DNA of 64,000 bases from Bacteroidota bacterium (lineage in GTDB: Bacteria > Bacteroidota > Bacteroidia > Chitinophagales > JADIYW01), in NCBI GenBank assembly GCA_016705125.1, contig JADIYW010000024.1:1-64000 (forward strand), written 5' to 3'. Within the stretch, counting starts at the first letter, position 1. Each line of letters begins with the position of its first letter. A model generated the notes under the pieces. That model saw only the letters and a program-made list of their open reading frames with translations. It did not search any database and was not told the origin of the DNA. Below, in pieces: positions 53,839 to 63,035 of the stretch. A program made the position numbers and the translations under genes.

Positions 53839-54681
53839 ATGAGAAATCTTCTTTTTCTCCTATCGAAAATACATGCATTATTGCTATTTATCGTATTAGA
53901 GATAATTGCTTTTAGTCTTATTTCAAAATCCCACACCTATCAAGGTGCCTCTATTTCCAACACAAGCAATTGGTTTACAGGTTCTTTTTATAATTTTTCA
54001 GAAAATTATACTCAATATTTTGGATTGCGAAATGAAAATATAGCATTACAAAAAGAAAATGCTCGTTTGAGAGGACAACTCAAATATTTTGCCAACTATC
54101 CCAAACAAGATTCAATTTATCCAAAAAGGGATTCCCTCTCTAGTTATATTTATATCCCAGCCAAAGTAATTAATAACACTATTTACAAAACCCATAATTT
54201 CATTACCATTAACAAAGGAAGTAATGACGGGATAAAAGTTGACATGGGTGTAATGAATAGCAATGGAGTTGTAGGAATAGTTTCAAAGGTCTCGGATAAT
54301 TATGCTTTAGTAATGTCGATTTTGAATACGAACACTTCTATAAGTGTAAAACATAAAAAATCAGGTGCTTTTGGTAATTTTAAATGGAAAGGATTTAATC
54401 CTACTATTGTAAATGTAGAGGACATGAGCAAAACAGCCAATGTAAAAAAAGGAGATACCATTGTTACCTCTGGCTATTCCACCATTTTTCCACCTGATTT
54501 CCCAATTGCAATCGCCAAAAATGTTAAAACGATTAAAGAAAGTGGATTTCAGAAAATTGAAACCACACCTACAGCGGATATAAATAAAATAGACTATGTT
54601 TATATAGTTGAAAAAATAGAGAAAATGGAAATTGATTCATTGGAATCGGAACTATCTAAACCACAATTAAATGACAGGTAG
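53839..54681 (+). CDS. mreC: rod shape-determining protein MreC
   Basis: A 280-residue bitopic protein: one transmembrane segment (residues about 8-27), a coiled coil (LRNENIALQKENARLRGQLK, about 67-90) and the periplasmic double beta-barrel (HNFITINKGSNDGIKVDMGV; GVVGIVSKVSDNYALVMSIL; KGDTIVTSGYSTIFPPDFPI). It joins MreB to PBP2 in the elongasome. It overlaps mreD by 11 bases. Confidence 0.95.
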   Translation: MRNLLFLLSKIHALLLFIVLEIIAFSLISKSHTYQGASISNTSNWFTGSFYNFSENYTQYFGLRNENIALQKENARLRGQLKYFANYPKQDSIYPKRDSLSSYIYIPAKVINNTIYKTHNFITINKGSNDGIKVDMGVMNSNGVVGIVSKVSDNYALVMSILNTNTSISVKHKKSGAFGNFKWKGFNPTIVNVEDMSKTANVKKGDTIVTSGYSTIFPPDFPIAIAKNVKTIKESGFQKIETTPTADINKIDYVYIVEKIEKMEIDSLESELSKPQLNDR

Positions 54682-55195
54682 GTATATTTTTCCAAATACG
54701 ATTCGATTTATCTTGGTGCTTTTGCTTCAAGTATTTGTATTGAATAATATAAATCTATTTGGATGGGCAAGTCCGATGGTTTATCCTTTTTTAATTTTAT
54801 TACTTCCTATCAATTTACCTGTTTCAATTGTATTACTTTCTGCATTTTTTGCTGGATATACAGTAGACTTTTGGAGCAACGGAGGTGGCATACATGCGGC
54901 AAGCCTTACGTTAATGGCTTTTTTGCGCAAACCATTACTTACGCAGCTAATGCCGCAATCGGGATATGAAAAAGATGAGCTTCCAACATTCGTCAACCAA
55001 GGAATTGGATGGTTTTTTATCTATTCGGGCATTATGCTATTTATTCATCATCTAATGTATTTTGTTTTAGAAGCATATTCACTTAGTAATTTTGGACTTA
55101 CCCTTTTCAGGGTTTTAGTAAGTGGAATAGTGTCGATAATGCTTTATTGGATCGTAAGTTTAACTGCATTGCCAAATAGAAAAAAACAACGATAA
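54671..55195 (+). CDS. mreD: rod shape-determining protein MreD
   Basis: A 174-residue membrane protein with five to six hydrophobic segments (FILVLLLQVFVLNNI; MVYPFLILLLPINLPVSIVL; IGWFFIYSGIMLFIHHLMYF; LVSGIVSIMLYWIVSLTALP). Sequence is weakly conserved in this family; position between mreC and the PBP2 gene, with overlap on both sides, decides the call. Confidence 0.9.
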   Translation: MTGRYIFPNTIRFILVLLLQVFVLNNINLFGWASPMVYPFLILLLPINLPVSIVLLSAFFAGYTVDFWSNGGGIHAASLTLMAFLRKPLLTQLMPQSGYEKDELPTFVNQGIGWFFIYSGIMLFIHHLMYFVLEAYSLSNFGLTLFRVLVSGIVSIMLYWIVSLTALPNRKKQR

Positions 55196-57090
55196 TGGCA
55201 ATATTAAGAGAAGGAAATAGTAGTTTGCTGCGGCCTGCCATAATTATCGTTGCAGTTATTTATCTTATTCGCTTATTTATTCTTCAAGTGGGAAGCCCAA
55301 CTTATAAAATGCAGGCTACAAACAACGTAATTAAAAAACAAACTATTTATCCCTCTCGTAAATTGATTTTAGATAGAAAAGGCAAAGTATTGGTATATAA
55401 TGAAGCATTTTATGATATTTATGTGCAAAAAAATGCTGTAAAAGATTGTGACACCCTTTCATTTTGTGAACTTTTGGGGATTGAAAAAGCTACATTTATA
55501 AAAAAAATGAAAAACATTGCAACTAGCCAAAAGCCGACTGTTTTTTTACGACAAATAGCACCCTTGGATTTTGCAAAATTTCAAGAACATCTTTTCCGTT
55601 TTCCTGGTTTCTCCTATAAGATATCGGAAATGCGCCGTTTTCCTTACCGATCTGGAGGAATGCTATTTGGTTATTTGGCAGAGGTAGATCAAAAAATGAT
55701 AGATGAATCGGACCATTATTATGAATTAGGCGATTATGCTGGCAAAACGGGGATGGAATCCTATTATGAGGAAATTTTAAGAGGTATTAAAGGCTCTTCA
55801 TTACAAATTGTAGACAACTTAAATAGACCAAAAGGGGTTTTTAAAAATGGTGAAGAAGACCAAATGCCTATTTCTGGGAAAGACCTAGTAACCGGCCTTG
55901 ACGCTGAACTCCAAAAATATGGAGAAGAATTAATGAAAAACAAAATGGGTTCAGTTGTGGCCATAGACCCCAGAACGGGTGAAATACTAGCCTATATTTC
56001 CGCACCCACATTCGACCCAAACATCCTGACAGGTCGCTATTTCGGAAATAATTATAGGGTATTGAATGGAGATAAATATAAACCATTATTTAATCGACCG
56101 ATAATGGCGACCTATCCACCAGGCTCTACTTTTAAATTGGCTGGTTCGCTCATTGCATTCCAAACAGGCACAAAAATGCCAGAAGATGGTTATTCATGCC
56201 ACCATGGTTTCAGAATTGGCAGGCATACTATCAATTGCCATAGCCATGCCTATATTAAAAATGGACAAGAAGCCATCTCGCATAGTTGTAATGCCTATTA
56301 TTGTCAGGTTTTTAAGGATTTAGTGAGCAATGATAGTGCTTATGGCTCAGTAGAAAATGCCTATAAAGTGTGGTGGGATTTCATGAGTTCTTTTGGTTTT
56401 GGGCATAAACTGGGAATTGACATGAATTCAGAGAAATCTGGAAATTTGCCAACGGCCAATTATTACAACAAAGTTTATGGCAAGAAAAACTGGAAAGCTA
56501 CAACTATAATTTCAATTGCCATTGGGCAAGGAGAGGTATTGGCTACTCCACTTCAAATGGCTAATGAGGTAGCAATGATTGCCAATAGAGGTTATTTTTA
56601 TGCGCCACATATTGTAAAAGGATATGTAGAAAACGACACCTTAAAATCATTTAATTATCCAAAAACAGTTGTTCCGATAGACAAAAAATGGTTCACGCCG
56701 GTAATTGATGGAATGGAATTGGTAGTAAAAAGTGGAACTGCAGCAAAAGTAAACATGGAAGAATTGCATATGTGTGGCAAAACAGGCACCGCCCAAAACC
56801 CTCATGGAAAAGACCACTCTATGTTTGTAGCATTTGCACCTAAAGAAAAACCAACCATTGCAATAGCGGTTGTAGTCGAAAATGCAGGATTCGGAGCATC
56901 ATTTGCTGCACCAATTGCCTCGCTAATGATAGAAAAATACATGAACGACACCATAGCCAAAAAAAGAAAGCCCCTTGAAAAAAGAATGTTGGAGGCTAAG
57001 TTGATTTATAAAGAAACACCAAAAAAAGATAGCATTCCTATAAAGAAAGACACTTTGAAACAAACAGCAGTTAAACCAAAAACAGATTAA
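55195..57090 (+). CDS. mrdA: penicillin-binding protein 2, elongation transpeptidase
   Basis: A 631-residue class B PBP that cross-links new wall during elongation. A transmembrane anchor (residues about 12-30) leads to the dimerisation domain (RKLILDRKGKVLVYNEAFYD), then the transpeptidase: the SxxK Ser in PPGSTFKLAGSL (about residue 310), SxN in ISHSCNAYY and KTG in CGKTGTAQNP (about 526). The C-terminus is Lys-rich. The start shares a base with the mreD stop. rodA, its glycosyltransferase partner, follows 2 bases later. Confidence 0.97.
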   Translation: MAILREGNSSLLRPAIIIVAVIYLIRLFILQVGSPTYKMQATNNVIKKQTIYPSRKLILDRKGKVLVYNEAFYDIYVQKNAVKDCDTLSFCELLGIEKATFIKKMKNIATSQKPTVFLRQIAPLDFAKFQEHLFRFPGFSYKISEMRRFPYRSGGMLFGYLAEVDQKMIDESDHYYELGDYAGKTGMESYYEEILRGIKGSSLQIVDNLNRPKGVFKNGEEDQMPISGKDLVTGLDAELQKYGEELMKNKMGSVVAIDPRTGEILAYISAPTFDPNILTGRYFGNNYRVLNGDKYKPLFNRPIMATYPPGSTFKLAGSLIAFQTGTKMPEDGYSCHHGFRIGRHTINCHSHAYIKNGQEAISHSCNAYYCQVFKDLVSNDSAYGSVENAYKVWWDFMSSFGFGHKLGIDMNSEKSGNLPTANYYNKVYGKKNWKATTIISIAIGQGEVLATPLQMANEVAMIANRGYFYAPHIVKGYVENDTLKSFNYPKTVVPIDKKWFTPVIDGMELVVKSGTAAKVNMEELHMCGKTGTAQNPHGKDHSMFVAFAPKEKPTIAIAVVVENAGFGASFAAPIASLMIEKYMNDTIAKKRKPLEKRMLEAKLIYKETPKKDSIPIKKDTLKQTAVKPKTD

Positions 57091-57092
57091 AA

Positions 57093-58358
57093 GTGAGATC
57101 TAAAAGTCAACTTTATGGGCCGGTGGATGTGGAAGTAATTTTACTTTACATGGCATTGGTATTTATCGGATGGATTTCTATTTTCTCTTCTTCATATGAT
57201 GGAGAAGGATTTAAAATATTCGACCTATCCAAAAATTACGGCAAACAATTGCTTTGGATTGGCGTTTCTGGATTTTTATTTATTACCATATTAGTCATAA
57301 ATAAACGAGTGTTAACCGTAATTCCTTTTCCTATATATCTTTCAACGATTATTCTTTTAGGAATTGTATTTGTGGTTGGAAAAGCGTTAAAGGGAGATGC
57401 CAACTGGATTGATTTAGGTTTTTTTAAGCTGCAACCCTCAGAATTTGCAAAACTAGGGACAGCACTTGCTTTGGCAAAATTTTTAAGCCTCCCCAACGTA
57501 AAATTTTCAAACTTTAGAGATAAAGTAATTGCTATAGCATTAATCGGATTACCTGCTTTAATGATTTTGGCCCAGGGCGACGCAGGCTCTTTTTTAGTCT
57601 ATATAGGTTTTGCTTTTGTTTTAAATAGAGAAGGACTTCCAGATGGATTTATATTTTTAGGTCTTTACGTTATTTTTATAAGTGTATTGGCTTTGGTTGT
57701 AAACAAATACATCCTAATAGGCATTATTGCTTTAGTCTTTTCAGCTATTATTTATTACAAATGGGTACAAAAGGCATGGGTAAAAGTTTTGGTTGTGGCT
57801 ATGGTGCTTTCAATGACTTATTCTACTTCCGTAAATTTTATTTTCAACAATGTGCTTGAAAACCACCAAAGAAGTAGAATAAATGTAATTCTAGGAAAGG
57901 TTACGGACAATTCAGGCGCAGCCTACAACCTAAATCAATCAAAAATTGCAATTGGTTCGGGTGGTTTTTTTGGCAAAGGATGGCTTCATGGCACTCAAAC
58001 TAGGTATGATTTTGTACCCGAATTGAGTACCGATTTTATTTTTTGTGTAATCGGTGAAGAATTCGGTTTTTTTGGTGTATTTGTACTTATTTCTGTTTTT
58101 GTAATGCTGCTCATCAAACTGCTCAATTTGGCCGAACGACAAAACAATACTTTTAATAGAGTATATATGTACTCGGTTGTTTCGATTATCTTCATGCATT
58201 TACTCGTAAACATAGGCATGACAATTGGTTTATTGCCCGTAATAGGCATACCGCTGCCACTGATTAGTTATGGAGGTTCTTCGATGCTAACTTTCTCAGT
58301 TATGATAGCTATAGCTGTAAAATTGGATAGTGCGAGAATATTAAGGGCTGGTGCTTAG
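57093..58358 (+). CDS. rodA: rod shape-determining protein RodA
   Basis: A 421-residue SEDS glycosyltransferase with about ten transmembrane segments, the glycan-polymerising partner of PBP2. Motifs: GDANWIDLGFFKLQPSEFAK in the first large loop, GDAGSFLVYIGF, GKGWLHGTQTRYDFVPELST and DFIFCVIGEEFGFFG, and GIPLPLISYGGSSMLTFSVM at the end, all typical of the FtsW/RodA family. The start is GTG. It closes the cluster; no clear terminator hairpin follows. Confidence 0.97.
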   Translation: MRSKSQLYGPVDVEVILLYMALVFIGWISIFSSSYDGEGFKIFDLSKNYGKQLLWIGVSGFLFITILVINKRVLTVIPFPIYLSTIILLGIVFVVGKALKGDANWIDLGFFKLQPSEFAKLGTALALAKFLSLPNVKFSNFRDKVIAIALIGLPALMILAQGDAGSFLVYIGFAFVLNREGLPDGFIFLGLYVIFISVLALVVNKYILIGIIALVFSAIIYYKWVQKAWVKVLVVAMVLSMTYSTSVNFIFNNVLENHQRSRINVILGKVTDNSGAAYNLNQSKIAIGSGGFFGKGWLHGTQTRYDFVPELSTDFIFCVIGEEFGFFGVFVLISVFVMLLIKLLNLAERQNNTFNRVYMYSVVSIIFMHLLVNIGMTIGLLPVIGIPLPLISYGGSSMLTFSVMIAIAVKLDSARILRAGA

Positions 58359-58436
58359 ATATGGCTATTGAGTATTCTTTTAAAAGTGAACTTCCTTTTC
58401 TCAAACACACTAATTAAACATTAATAAAATTCATCC

Positions 58437-58781
58437 TTAAGCCTTAAAAGAACTGCCACAACCACAGGTTTCCTCTGCATTTGGATTATTGAATATAAAA
58501 CCACGATTATCCAAACCAGCCTTAAAATCTAATTCAGTACCTTGTAAATACATTTCTTGGGCTTTATCAATGATTATTTTAACACCATCAAGTTCGTAGA
58601 TATTATCCTGTTCTTTCTTTTCGTCAAAACCAAGAATATAGGAAAACCCAGCACAACCTCCGCCTTTTACGCCAATTCTCAGGTAACAATTAGAGGGTAC
58701 ATTAAGCGAACTATATAGATGTACAACCTCAGCCACCGCATTGCTGGTCATACTTAATGGACTTGTAACTATTTCTGTCAT
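58437..58781 (-). CDS. erpA: A-type iron-sulfur carrier protein (IscA/ErpA)
   Basis: A 114-residue protein that passes Fe-S clusters to apo-enzymes. The three ligand Cys are in GGGCAGFSY (about residue 44) and ETCGCGSSF (about 107 and 109), the family spacing. VHLYSSLNVPSNCYLRIGVK is the first sheet. IscA, ErpA and SufA cannot be told apart by sequence here. It stands alone with its own promoter. Confidence 0.93.
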   Translation of the reverse strand: MTEIVTSPLSMTSNAVAEVVHLYSSLNVPSNCYLRIGVKGGGCAGFSYILGFDEKKEQDNIYELDGVKIIIDKAQEMYLQGTELDFKAGLDNRGFIFNNPNAEETCGCGSSFKA

Positions 58782-58826
58782 AAAATACTTTTCTTATATA
58801 AACAATTAAAACTTAAAAAAGTGCAG

Positions 58827-58846
58827 CAAATTTACAACCAAATTTA
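58827..58846 (-). promoter_or_regulatory. tandem -7 boxes (TAAATTTG) for the Fe-S carrier gene
   Basis: Two TAnnTTTG matches on the minus strand, at 58827-58834 and 58839-58846, lie 45 and 57 bases before the ATG at 58781. They may be alternative promoters. Confidence 0.4.
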
Positions 58847-58923
58847 ATATAAATACACAATTTAATTTTTTGCTAATAATAATTAATATTTCACAGTTTA
58901 CGAATTGTTTACTGCTTCTTTTC

Positions 58924-58931
58924 TACCTTTG
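58924..58931 (+). promoter_or_regulatory. -7 box (TACCTTTG) for the DUF7935 gene
   Basis: A TAnnTTTG match 18 bases before the ATG at 58950, with a TTG about 17 bases upstream of it as a possible -33 element. Confidence 0.55.
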
Positions 58932-58949
58932 TAAAAAATAATTATTTAA

Positions 58950-59486
58950 ATGGAAACTGTTTTAGAAATATTGAAATTTACCATACCATCCATCATCATT
59001 TTATTAGGTGCTTACTTCATGATAGGTTCTTTTTTTGAAGAAGAAGGAAAAAAGAGAAGTTATGATTTGAGAAGAATGCTCAGTATCGAAAATGGAAAAA
59101 TTTCACTCCCTTTAAGATTGCAAGCTTATGAAAGAATTTTGGTTTTTTTAGAAAGAATCCATCCCAATTCGCTCATTACAAGGGTTAGAACTGCAGATAT
59201 GTCATCATCGGATTTGCAACTTATGCTTGTAAAAACGATCAGAGAAGAATACGAATATAATATTTCGCAACAATTATATATAAGTAAAGAATCATGGATG
59301 ATGGTGAATATGGCGAAAGAGGAAATGATAAAATTAATTAACCTAATCGGTTCCAAAATGCATCCTGAAAGCAATAATTTGGAATTAACTAAAGCAATAT
59401 TTGAATACTTTATTTCTACAAATCAAGAATTTCCCACCCAATTAGCTATAAATTTTTTGAAAGAAGATGCGAAAAGCCTATTTTAG
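58950..59486 (+). CDS. DUF7935-like conserved protein
   Basis: A 178-residue protein with an N-terminal transmembrane anchor (LKFTIPSIIILLGAYFMIGS) and a helical cytosolic domain (SLPLRLQAYERILVFLERIH; REEYEYNISQQLYISKESWM; INLIGSKMHPESNNLELTKA). Similar proteins occur throughout Bacteroidota without known function. The last 20 bases overlap the next gene, so it is co-translated with the split nucleotidase; a shared envelope or phosphate role is only a guess. Confidence 0.75.
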   Translation: METVLEILKFTIPSIIILLGAYFMIGSFFEEEGKKRSYDLRRMLSIENGKISLPLRLQAYERILVFLERIHPNSLITRVRTADMSSSDLQLMLVKTIREEYEYNISQQLYISKESWMMVNMAKEEMIKLINLIGSKMHPESNNLELTKAIFEYFISTNQEFPTQLAINFLKEDAKSLF

Positions 59487-60207
59487 TTTCTACTCCATTG
59501 CATTCATTCTCTTATTGTTGGGATGCAAAACTTTTTCATTAAGTCTAGAACAAGATGGCTTAATAAATATTAAAAATGCAACTGCTGATTCCACCATTTT
59601 GGAATTATATGAGCCCTATAAACTCCAAATAGACAAACAAATGAATGTCCAAATAGGCGTTTTAGAAAATGATCTTTTAAAAGAAAAACCAGAATCAAAT
59701 TTAGGTAACCTATGTGCTCATATCGCATTGGTTCAAACGCAGTTGTACTTAAATTCAAAAATTGATTTTGCTGTACTAAATTATGGAGGATTAAGAGTGC
59801 CTTCAATAGCCAAGGGAAATTTGCTAACTGCTGATATTTACAAATTAATGCCTTTCGATAATTCGTTGGTGAGTATAGAATTAGATGGGCCAACGACACT
59901 AAAAGTGATTGAAAAAGCAGCTGCCGAAGGTGGATGGCCTGTAGATGGCATACGTTTTAAAATCGCAAATGGTTTGCCAAAAGAAATTTTAATTAATGGT
60001 GAACCATTCGACTTATCCAAAAATTATACCATCGCTACCATAGATTATTTAGCAAATGGTGGTGATAAAATGGATTTTTTGAGAGAAAAAAAACAAAATA
60101 TGACTGGTGTGTTTTTTAGAGATGCTATTATAGAGTACATTAAAAAGCAAACCCTTAATGGCCAAACTATTAAAGCAGAAAAAGATGGAAGACTCAGCAA
60201 TGAATAA
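59467..60207 (+). CDS. 5'-nucleotidase C-terminal domain lipoprotein
   Basis: A 246-residue lipoprotein (lipobox in ILLLLGCKTF) containing only the substrate-binding C-terminal domain of UshA-type nucleotidases: NLGNLCAHIALVQTQLYLNS, FAVLNYGGLRVPSIAKGNLL, MPFDNSLVSIELDGPTTLKV and ATIDYLANGGDKMDFL. It lacks the metal centre, which is on the next gene; the two overlap by 8 bases. Together they would make a normal two-domain enzyme for periplasmic nucleotide dephosphorylation. Confidence 0.9.
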   Translation: MRKAYFSFYSIAFILLLLGCKTFSLSLEQDGLINIKNATADSTILELYEPYKLQIDKQMNVQIGVLENDLLKEKPESNLGNLCAHIALVQTQLYLNSKIDFAVLNYGGLRVPSIAKGNLLTADIYKLMPFDNSLVSIELDGPTTLKVIEKAAAEGGWPVDGIRFKIANGLPKEILINGEPFDLSKNYTIATIDYLANGGDKMDFLREKKQNMTGVFFRDAIIEYIKKQTLNGQTIKAEKDGRLSNE

Positions 60208-61150
60208 TAGAAGAACGTTTATTAAAAAAACCATTTCGGGGTCATTAGCCATTGGTGCCTTAGGTTTTCCTTTGGATGCAATTGGCGCTTCAAAGACTGA
60301 GAAAATAACCATTTTACATACCAATGATGTGCATAGTCAAATAGAACCATTTCCATCTGACCACAAAACCTTCCCCGGGCAAGGTGGCATCGCATATAGG
60401 GCTTCCATTATCGAAAAAATAAGGAATACTGAAAAAAATGTTTTGCTTCTAGATGCTGGAGATATTTTTCAGGGTACTCCATATTTTAATTTATTTGGTG
60501 GAGAAGTAGAATTTAAATTAATGAGCAAATTGGGCTATGATGTCGCCACTTTAGGCAATCATGATTTTGATTTGGGCATAGATAATTTAGTTAAGCAATT
60601 GCCTAATGCATTGTTCTCATTTGTTAATTGCAATTATGATTTTTCCAAAACTGCCTTAAAGGATAAAATATTGCCATATAAAATAATAAAAAAGGGGAAA
60701 TTAAAAATCGGAATCATGGGTGTTGGGATAGAATTAAATGGCTTGGTGCCCGACAAACATTTTAAAGGCATTGTTTATCAGCATCCAATTAAATGTGTGC
60801 AAAAATATGCTGACATATTAAAGAACGACGAAAAATGCCATCTTATTATCTGTCTTAGTCATTTGGGCAATAAATATGATGACAAAGAAAAAGTTTCTGA
60901 TGAATGGCTTGCACAAGGCACTCGTAACATAGATTTAATTATCGGTGGACACACCCATACTTTCCTTGAAAAGCCAATTTCGTATAAAAATTTGGATGAT
61001 AAAACTGTAATTGTAAACCAAGTTGGATGGGCAGGAGTGAATATGGGAAGGATTGACTTTTCTTTTGAAAAAAAATTGAAAAAAAATTCAGTTTTTGGTC
61101 AAACTGTTATTGTGGATAAAAAATCAAGTACTAATGAATTTTTTTTATAG
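60200..61150 (+). CDS. 5'-nucleotidase metallophosphatase domain protein
   Basis: About 316 residues from the ATG at 60200. The N-terminus has a Tat-like signal (NRRTFIKKTISGSLAIGALG). The calcineurin-like metal motifs follow: ILHTNDVHSQIEPF (Asp, His), LLDAGDIFQGTPYFNLFGG (GD), ATLGNHDFDLGI (GNHD) and IGGHTHTFLEKP (GHxH). It ends just where UshA-type enzymes would go on to their C-terminal domain, supplied instead by the preceding gene. A longer reading from 60158 lies deep in that gene. A DnaA-box-like sequence is at its 3' end. Confidence 0.92.
   Translation: MNNRRTFIKKTISGSLAIGALGFPLDAIGASKTEKITILHTNDVHSQIEPFPSDHKTFPGQGGIAYRASIIEKIRNTEKNVLLLDAGDIFQGTPYFNLFGGEVEFKLMSKLGYDVATLGNHDFDLGIDNLVKQLPNALFSFVNCNYDFSKTALKDKILPYKIIKKGKLKIGIMGVGIELNGLVPDKHFKGIVYQHPIKCVQKYADILKNDEKCHLIICLSHLGNKYDDKEKVSDEWLAQGTRNIDLIIGGHTHTFLEKPISYKNLDDKTVIVNQVGWAGVNMGRIDFSFEKKLKKNSVFGQTVIVDKKSSTNEFFL
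61111..61119 (-). promoter_or_regulatory. DnaA box upstream of dnaA
   Basis: TGTGGATAA on the plus strand is the exact complement of the consensus box TTATCCACA. It lies 97 bases before the dnaA ATG, inside the preceding gene, and could serve autoregulation. No cluster of boxes was seen, so this is not an origin call. Confidence 0.3.
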
Positions 61151-61215
61151 GTATTTTTATTTCATCTTTAACCTCCCTATCATTATTTACTTACGAACTA
61201 AAACGATTACTAATT

Positions 61216-62649
61216 ATGCAAAGCAAATGGAACCTTGTGTGGGACAATTGTCTGAAGATTATCAAAGACAATATAAATATCCAAAGTTTCAAAACTTGGT
61301 TTGAGCCAATAAAACCTGTAGCTTTAGACAATAATGTATTAACTATTCAAGTACCCAGCCAGTTTTTTTATGAGTGGCTTGAAGAACATTATGTAACCTT
61401 GCTGAGAAAAACAATAAAAAGAGAATTAGGCGATGACGCAAAGTTAGAATATAGAATTCTGATGGAAAGCAATACCCAATCTACCAATCCTGCAACTGTT
61501 AATTACCCCAATAGCAGGGAGAGTAGCAATTACATGAATGAGATGAATATGCCTGGTATTTTTTCTACACCAATGGTAAAAAATCCATTTGTTATCCCAG
61601 GTTTGAAAAAAATAAATGTTGATTCGCAGCTAAACCCAAATTATACATTCGATAATTATGTTGAAGGAGATTGTAATCGACTCGCACGTTCGGCGGGAAT
61701 GGCTGTAGCAAAAGCGCCAGGAGGAACTGCCTTCAATCCTTTGGTGCTTTATGGTGGTGTAGGTCTTGGAAAAACACATTTAGTTCAAGCCATAGGCAAC
61801 TTTATAAAAACAGCCAATTCGAACAAATCTGTTTTATATGTTTCATCTGAGAAATTTACTAATCAATTTGTGGATTATCTAAAAAACAATAACGTAAATG
61901 ATTTCATCCATTTCTATCAAATGATAGATGTTTTAATCTTGGATGATATTCAATTTTTTAGTGGCAAAACTCGTACACAAGACATCTTCTTCCATATTTT
62001 CAACCATTTACACCAATCGGGAAAACAACTTATTCTTACATCCGACAGAGCTCCTAAGGACCTAGAAGGAATGGAAGAAAGACTTTTGTCGAGGTTTAAA
62101 TGGGGATTGTCAGCAGATTTACAAATACCAGATTTCGAAACAAGAATTGCTATTTTGAAGAATAAAATGCATGCAGATGGAATCGAAATACCAAATGATG
62201 TGGTAGAATTTGTAGCCTATAATATTAAGTCAAATGTGCGAGAATTAGAAGGCGTTTTGATTTCTTTATTAGCACAATCTTCTCTTACTAGGCAAGAAAT
62301 AAACTTAGAATTGGCTAAGAAAACCGTAATGAGTTTTGTAAAAAGTGTATCCAAAGAAATCTCGATGGAAACCATACAAAAGACCGTTTGCGACTTTTTC
62401 GAGGTGCCAATCGACAAATTAAAAGAACAAACAAGAAAGCGCCATGTGGTGCAAGCTCGTCAACTTTCTATGTATTTTGCCAAAGAATATACCAACCAAT
62501 CACTAAAAGCAATTGGCTCACATTTTGGTGGCAGAGATCATAGTACAGTAATACATTCGTGCCAAGCGGTAAGAAATTTAATCGACACAGATGAAGAATT
62601 CAAAGAATCGGTGGATGAATTAAAGAAAAGAATTCAATTATCTATTTAA
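61216..62649 (+). CDS. dnaA: chromosomal replication initiator DnaA
   Basis: A 477-residue AAA+ initiator. Domain I is at the N-terminus (WDNCLKIIKDNINIQSFKTW FEP), domain II is short, domain III has Walker A in GGVGLGKTHL (about residue 190), Walker B in VLILDDIQFF and the sensor-2 region, and domain IV ends with the DNA-binding signature GGRDHSTVIHSCQAV. It binds DnaA boxes and opens the origin. Its neighbours (nucleotidase, two tRNAs) are not the usual dnaN-recF set, common in Bacteroidota. Confidence 0.98.
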   Translation: MQSKWNLVWDNCLKIIKDNINIQSFKTWFEPIKPVALDNNVLTIQVPSQFFYEWLEEHYVTLLRKTIKRELGDDAKLEYRILMESNTQSTNPATVNYPNSRESSNYMNEMNMPGIFSTPMVKNPFVIPGLKKINVDSQLNPNYTFDNYVEGDCNRLARSAGMAVAKAPGGTAFNPLVLYGGVGLGKTHLVQAIGNFIKTANSNKSVLYVSSEKFTNQFVDYLKNNNVNDFIHFYQMIDVLILDDIQFFSGKTRTQDIFFHIFNHLHQSGKQLILTSDRAPKDLEGMEERLLSRFKWGLSADLQIPDFETRIAILKNKMHADGIEIPNDVVEFVAYNIKSNVRELEGVLISLLAQSSLTRQEINLELAKKTVMSFVKSVSKEISMETIQKTVCDFFEVPIDKLKEQTRKRHVVQARQLSMYFAKEYTNQSLKAIGSHFGGRDHSTVIHSCQAVRNLIDTDEEFKESVDELKKRIQLSI

Positions 62650-62686
62650 TTCTATGTAATTGATTTGGAAATTAGCTAAAGTTTGC

Positions 62687-62694
62687 TAATTTTG
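62687..62694 (+). promoter_or_regulatory. -7 box (TAATTTTG) for the two-tRNA unit
   Basis: A TAnnTTTG match about 92 bases before tRNA-Ser; a long leader would have to be removed by processing. Confidence 0.35.
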
Positions 62695-62786
62695 TCCCGC
62701 CTTTAAAAAAGGCATCAAAGTTCTGATTATTTTATTTATCAAAACACTGAGGTTTAAAATAGAAAAAGATCTATTTCAGATAAAAC

Positions 62787-62873
62787 GGTGAGATGGGTGA
62801 GCGGTTTAAACCACCAGTTTGCTAAACTGACGTACGGGAAACTGTACCGAGGGTTCGAATCCCTCTCTCACCG
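62787..62873 (+). tRNA. tRNA-Ser (anticodon GCT)
   Basis: An 87-base class II tRNA: acceptor GGTGAGA/TCTCACC with discriminator G, anticodon loop TTGCTAA, long variable arm (TACGGGAAACTGTA), and T arm with GGTTCGAATCC. CCA is not encoded. Confidence 0.96.
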
Positions 62874-62903
62874 CTTTAATAGAAAATGATAAACAATAAT
62901 TTT

Positions 62904-62977
62904 CGGGGCGTAGCGCAGTCCGGTAGCGTATCTGGTTTGGGACCAGAGGGTCGTAGGTTCGAATCCTGCCGCCCCGA
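62904..62977 (+). tRNA. tRNA-Pro (anticodon TGG)
   Basis: A 74-base cloverleaf: acceptor CGGGGCG/CGCCCCG with discriminator A, anticodon stem TCTGG/CCAGA with loop TTTGGGA, and T arm with GGTTCGAATCC. It lies 30 bases after tRNA-Ser and is probably co-transcribed. Confidence 0.97.
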
Positions 62978-62988
62978 CACAAAAAAAA

Positions 62989-63016
62989 GGTTGTCTAATT
63001 TAGGCAACCTTTTTTT
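62989..63016. terminator. bidirectional terminator of the tRNA unit and pseudouridine synthase gene
   Basis: GGTTGTCT pairs with AGGCAACC (one G-T pair) around AATTT, with eight A before and eight T after, so it works on both strands. Confidence 0.8.
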
Positions 63017-63035
63017 ATTATACCAAAATACATTT

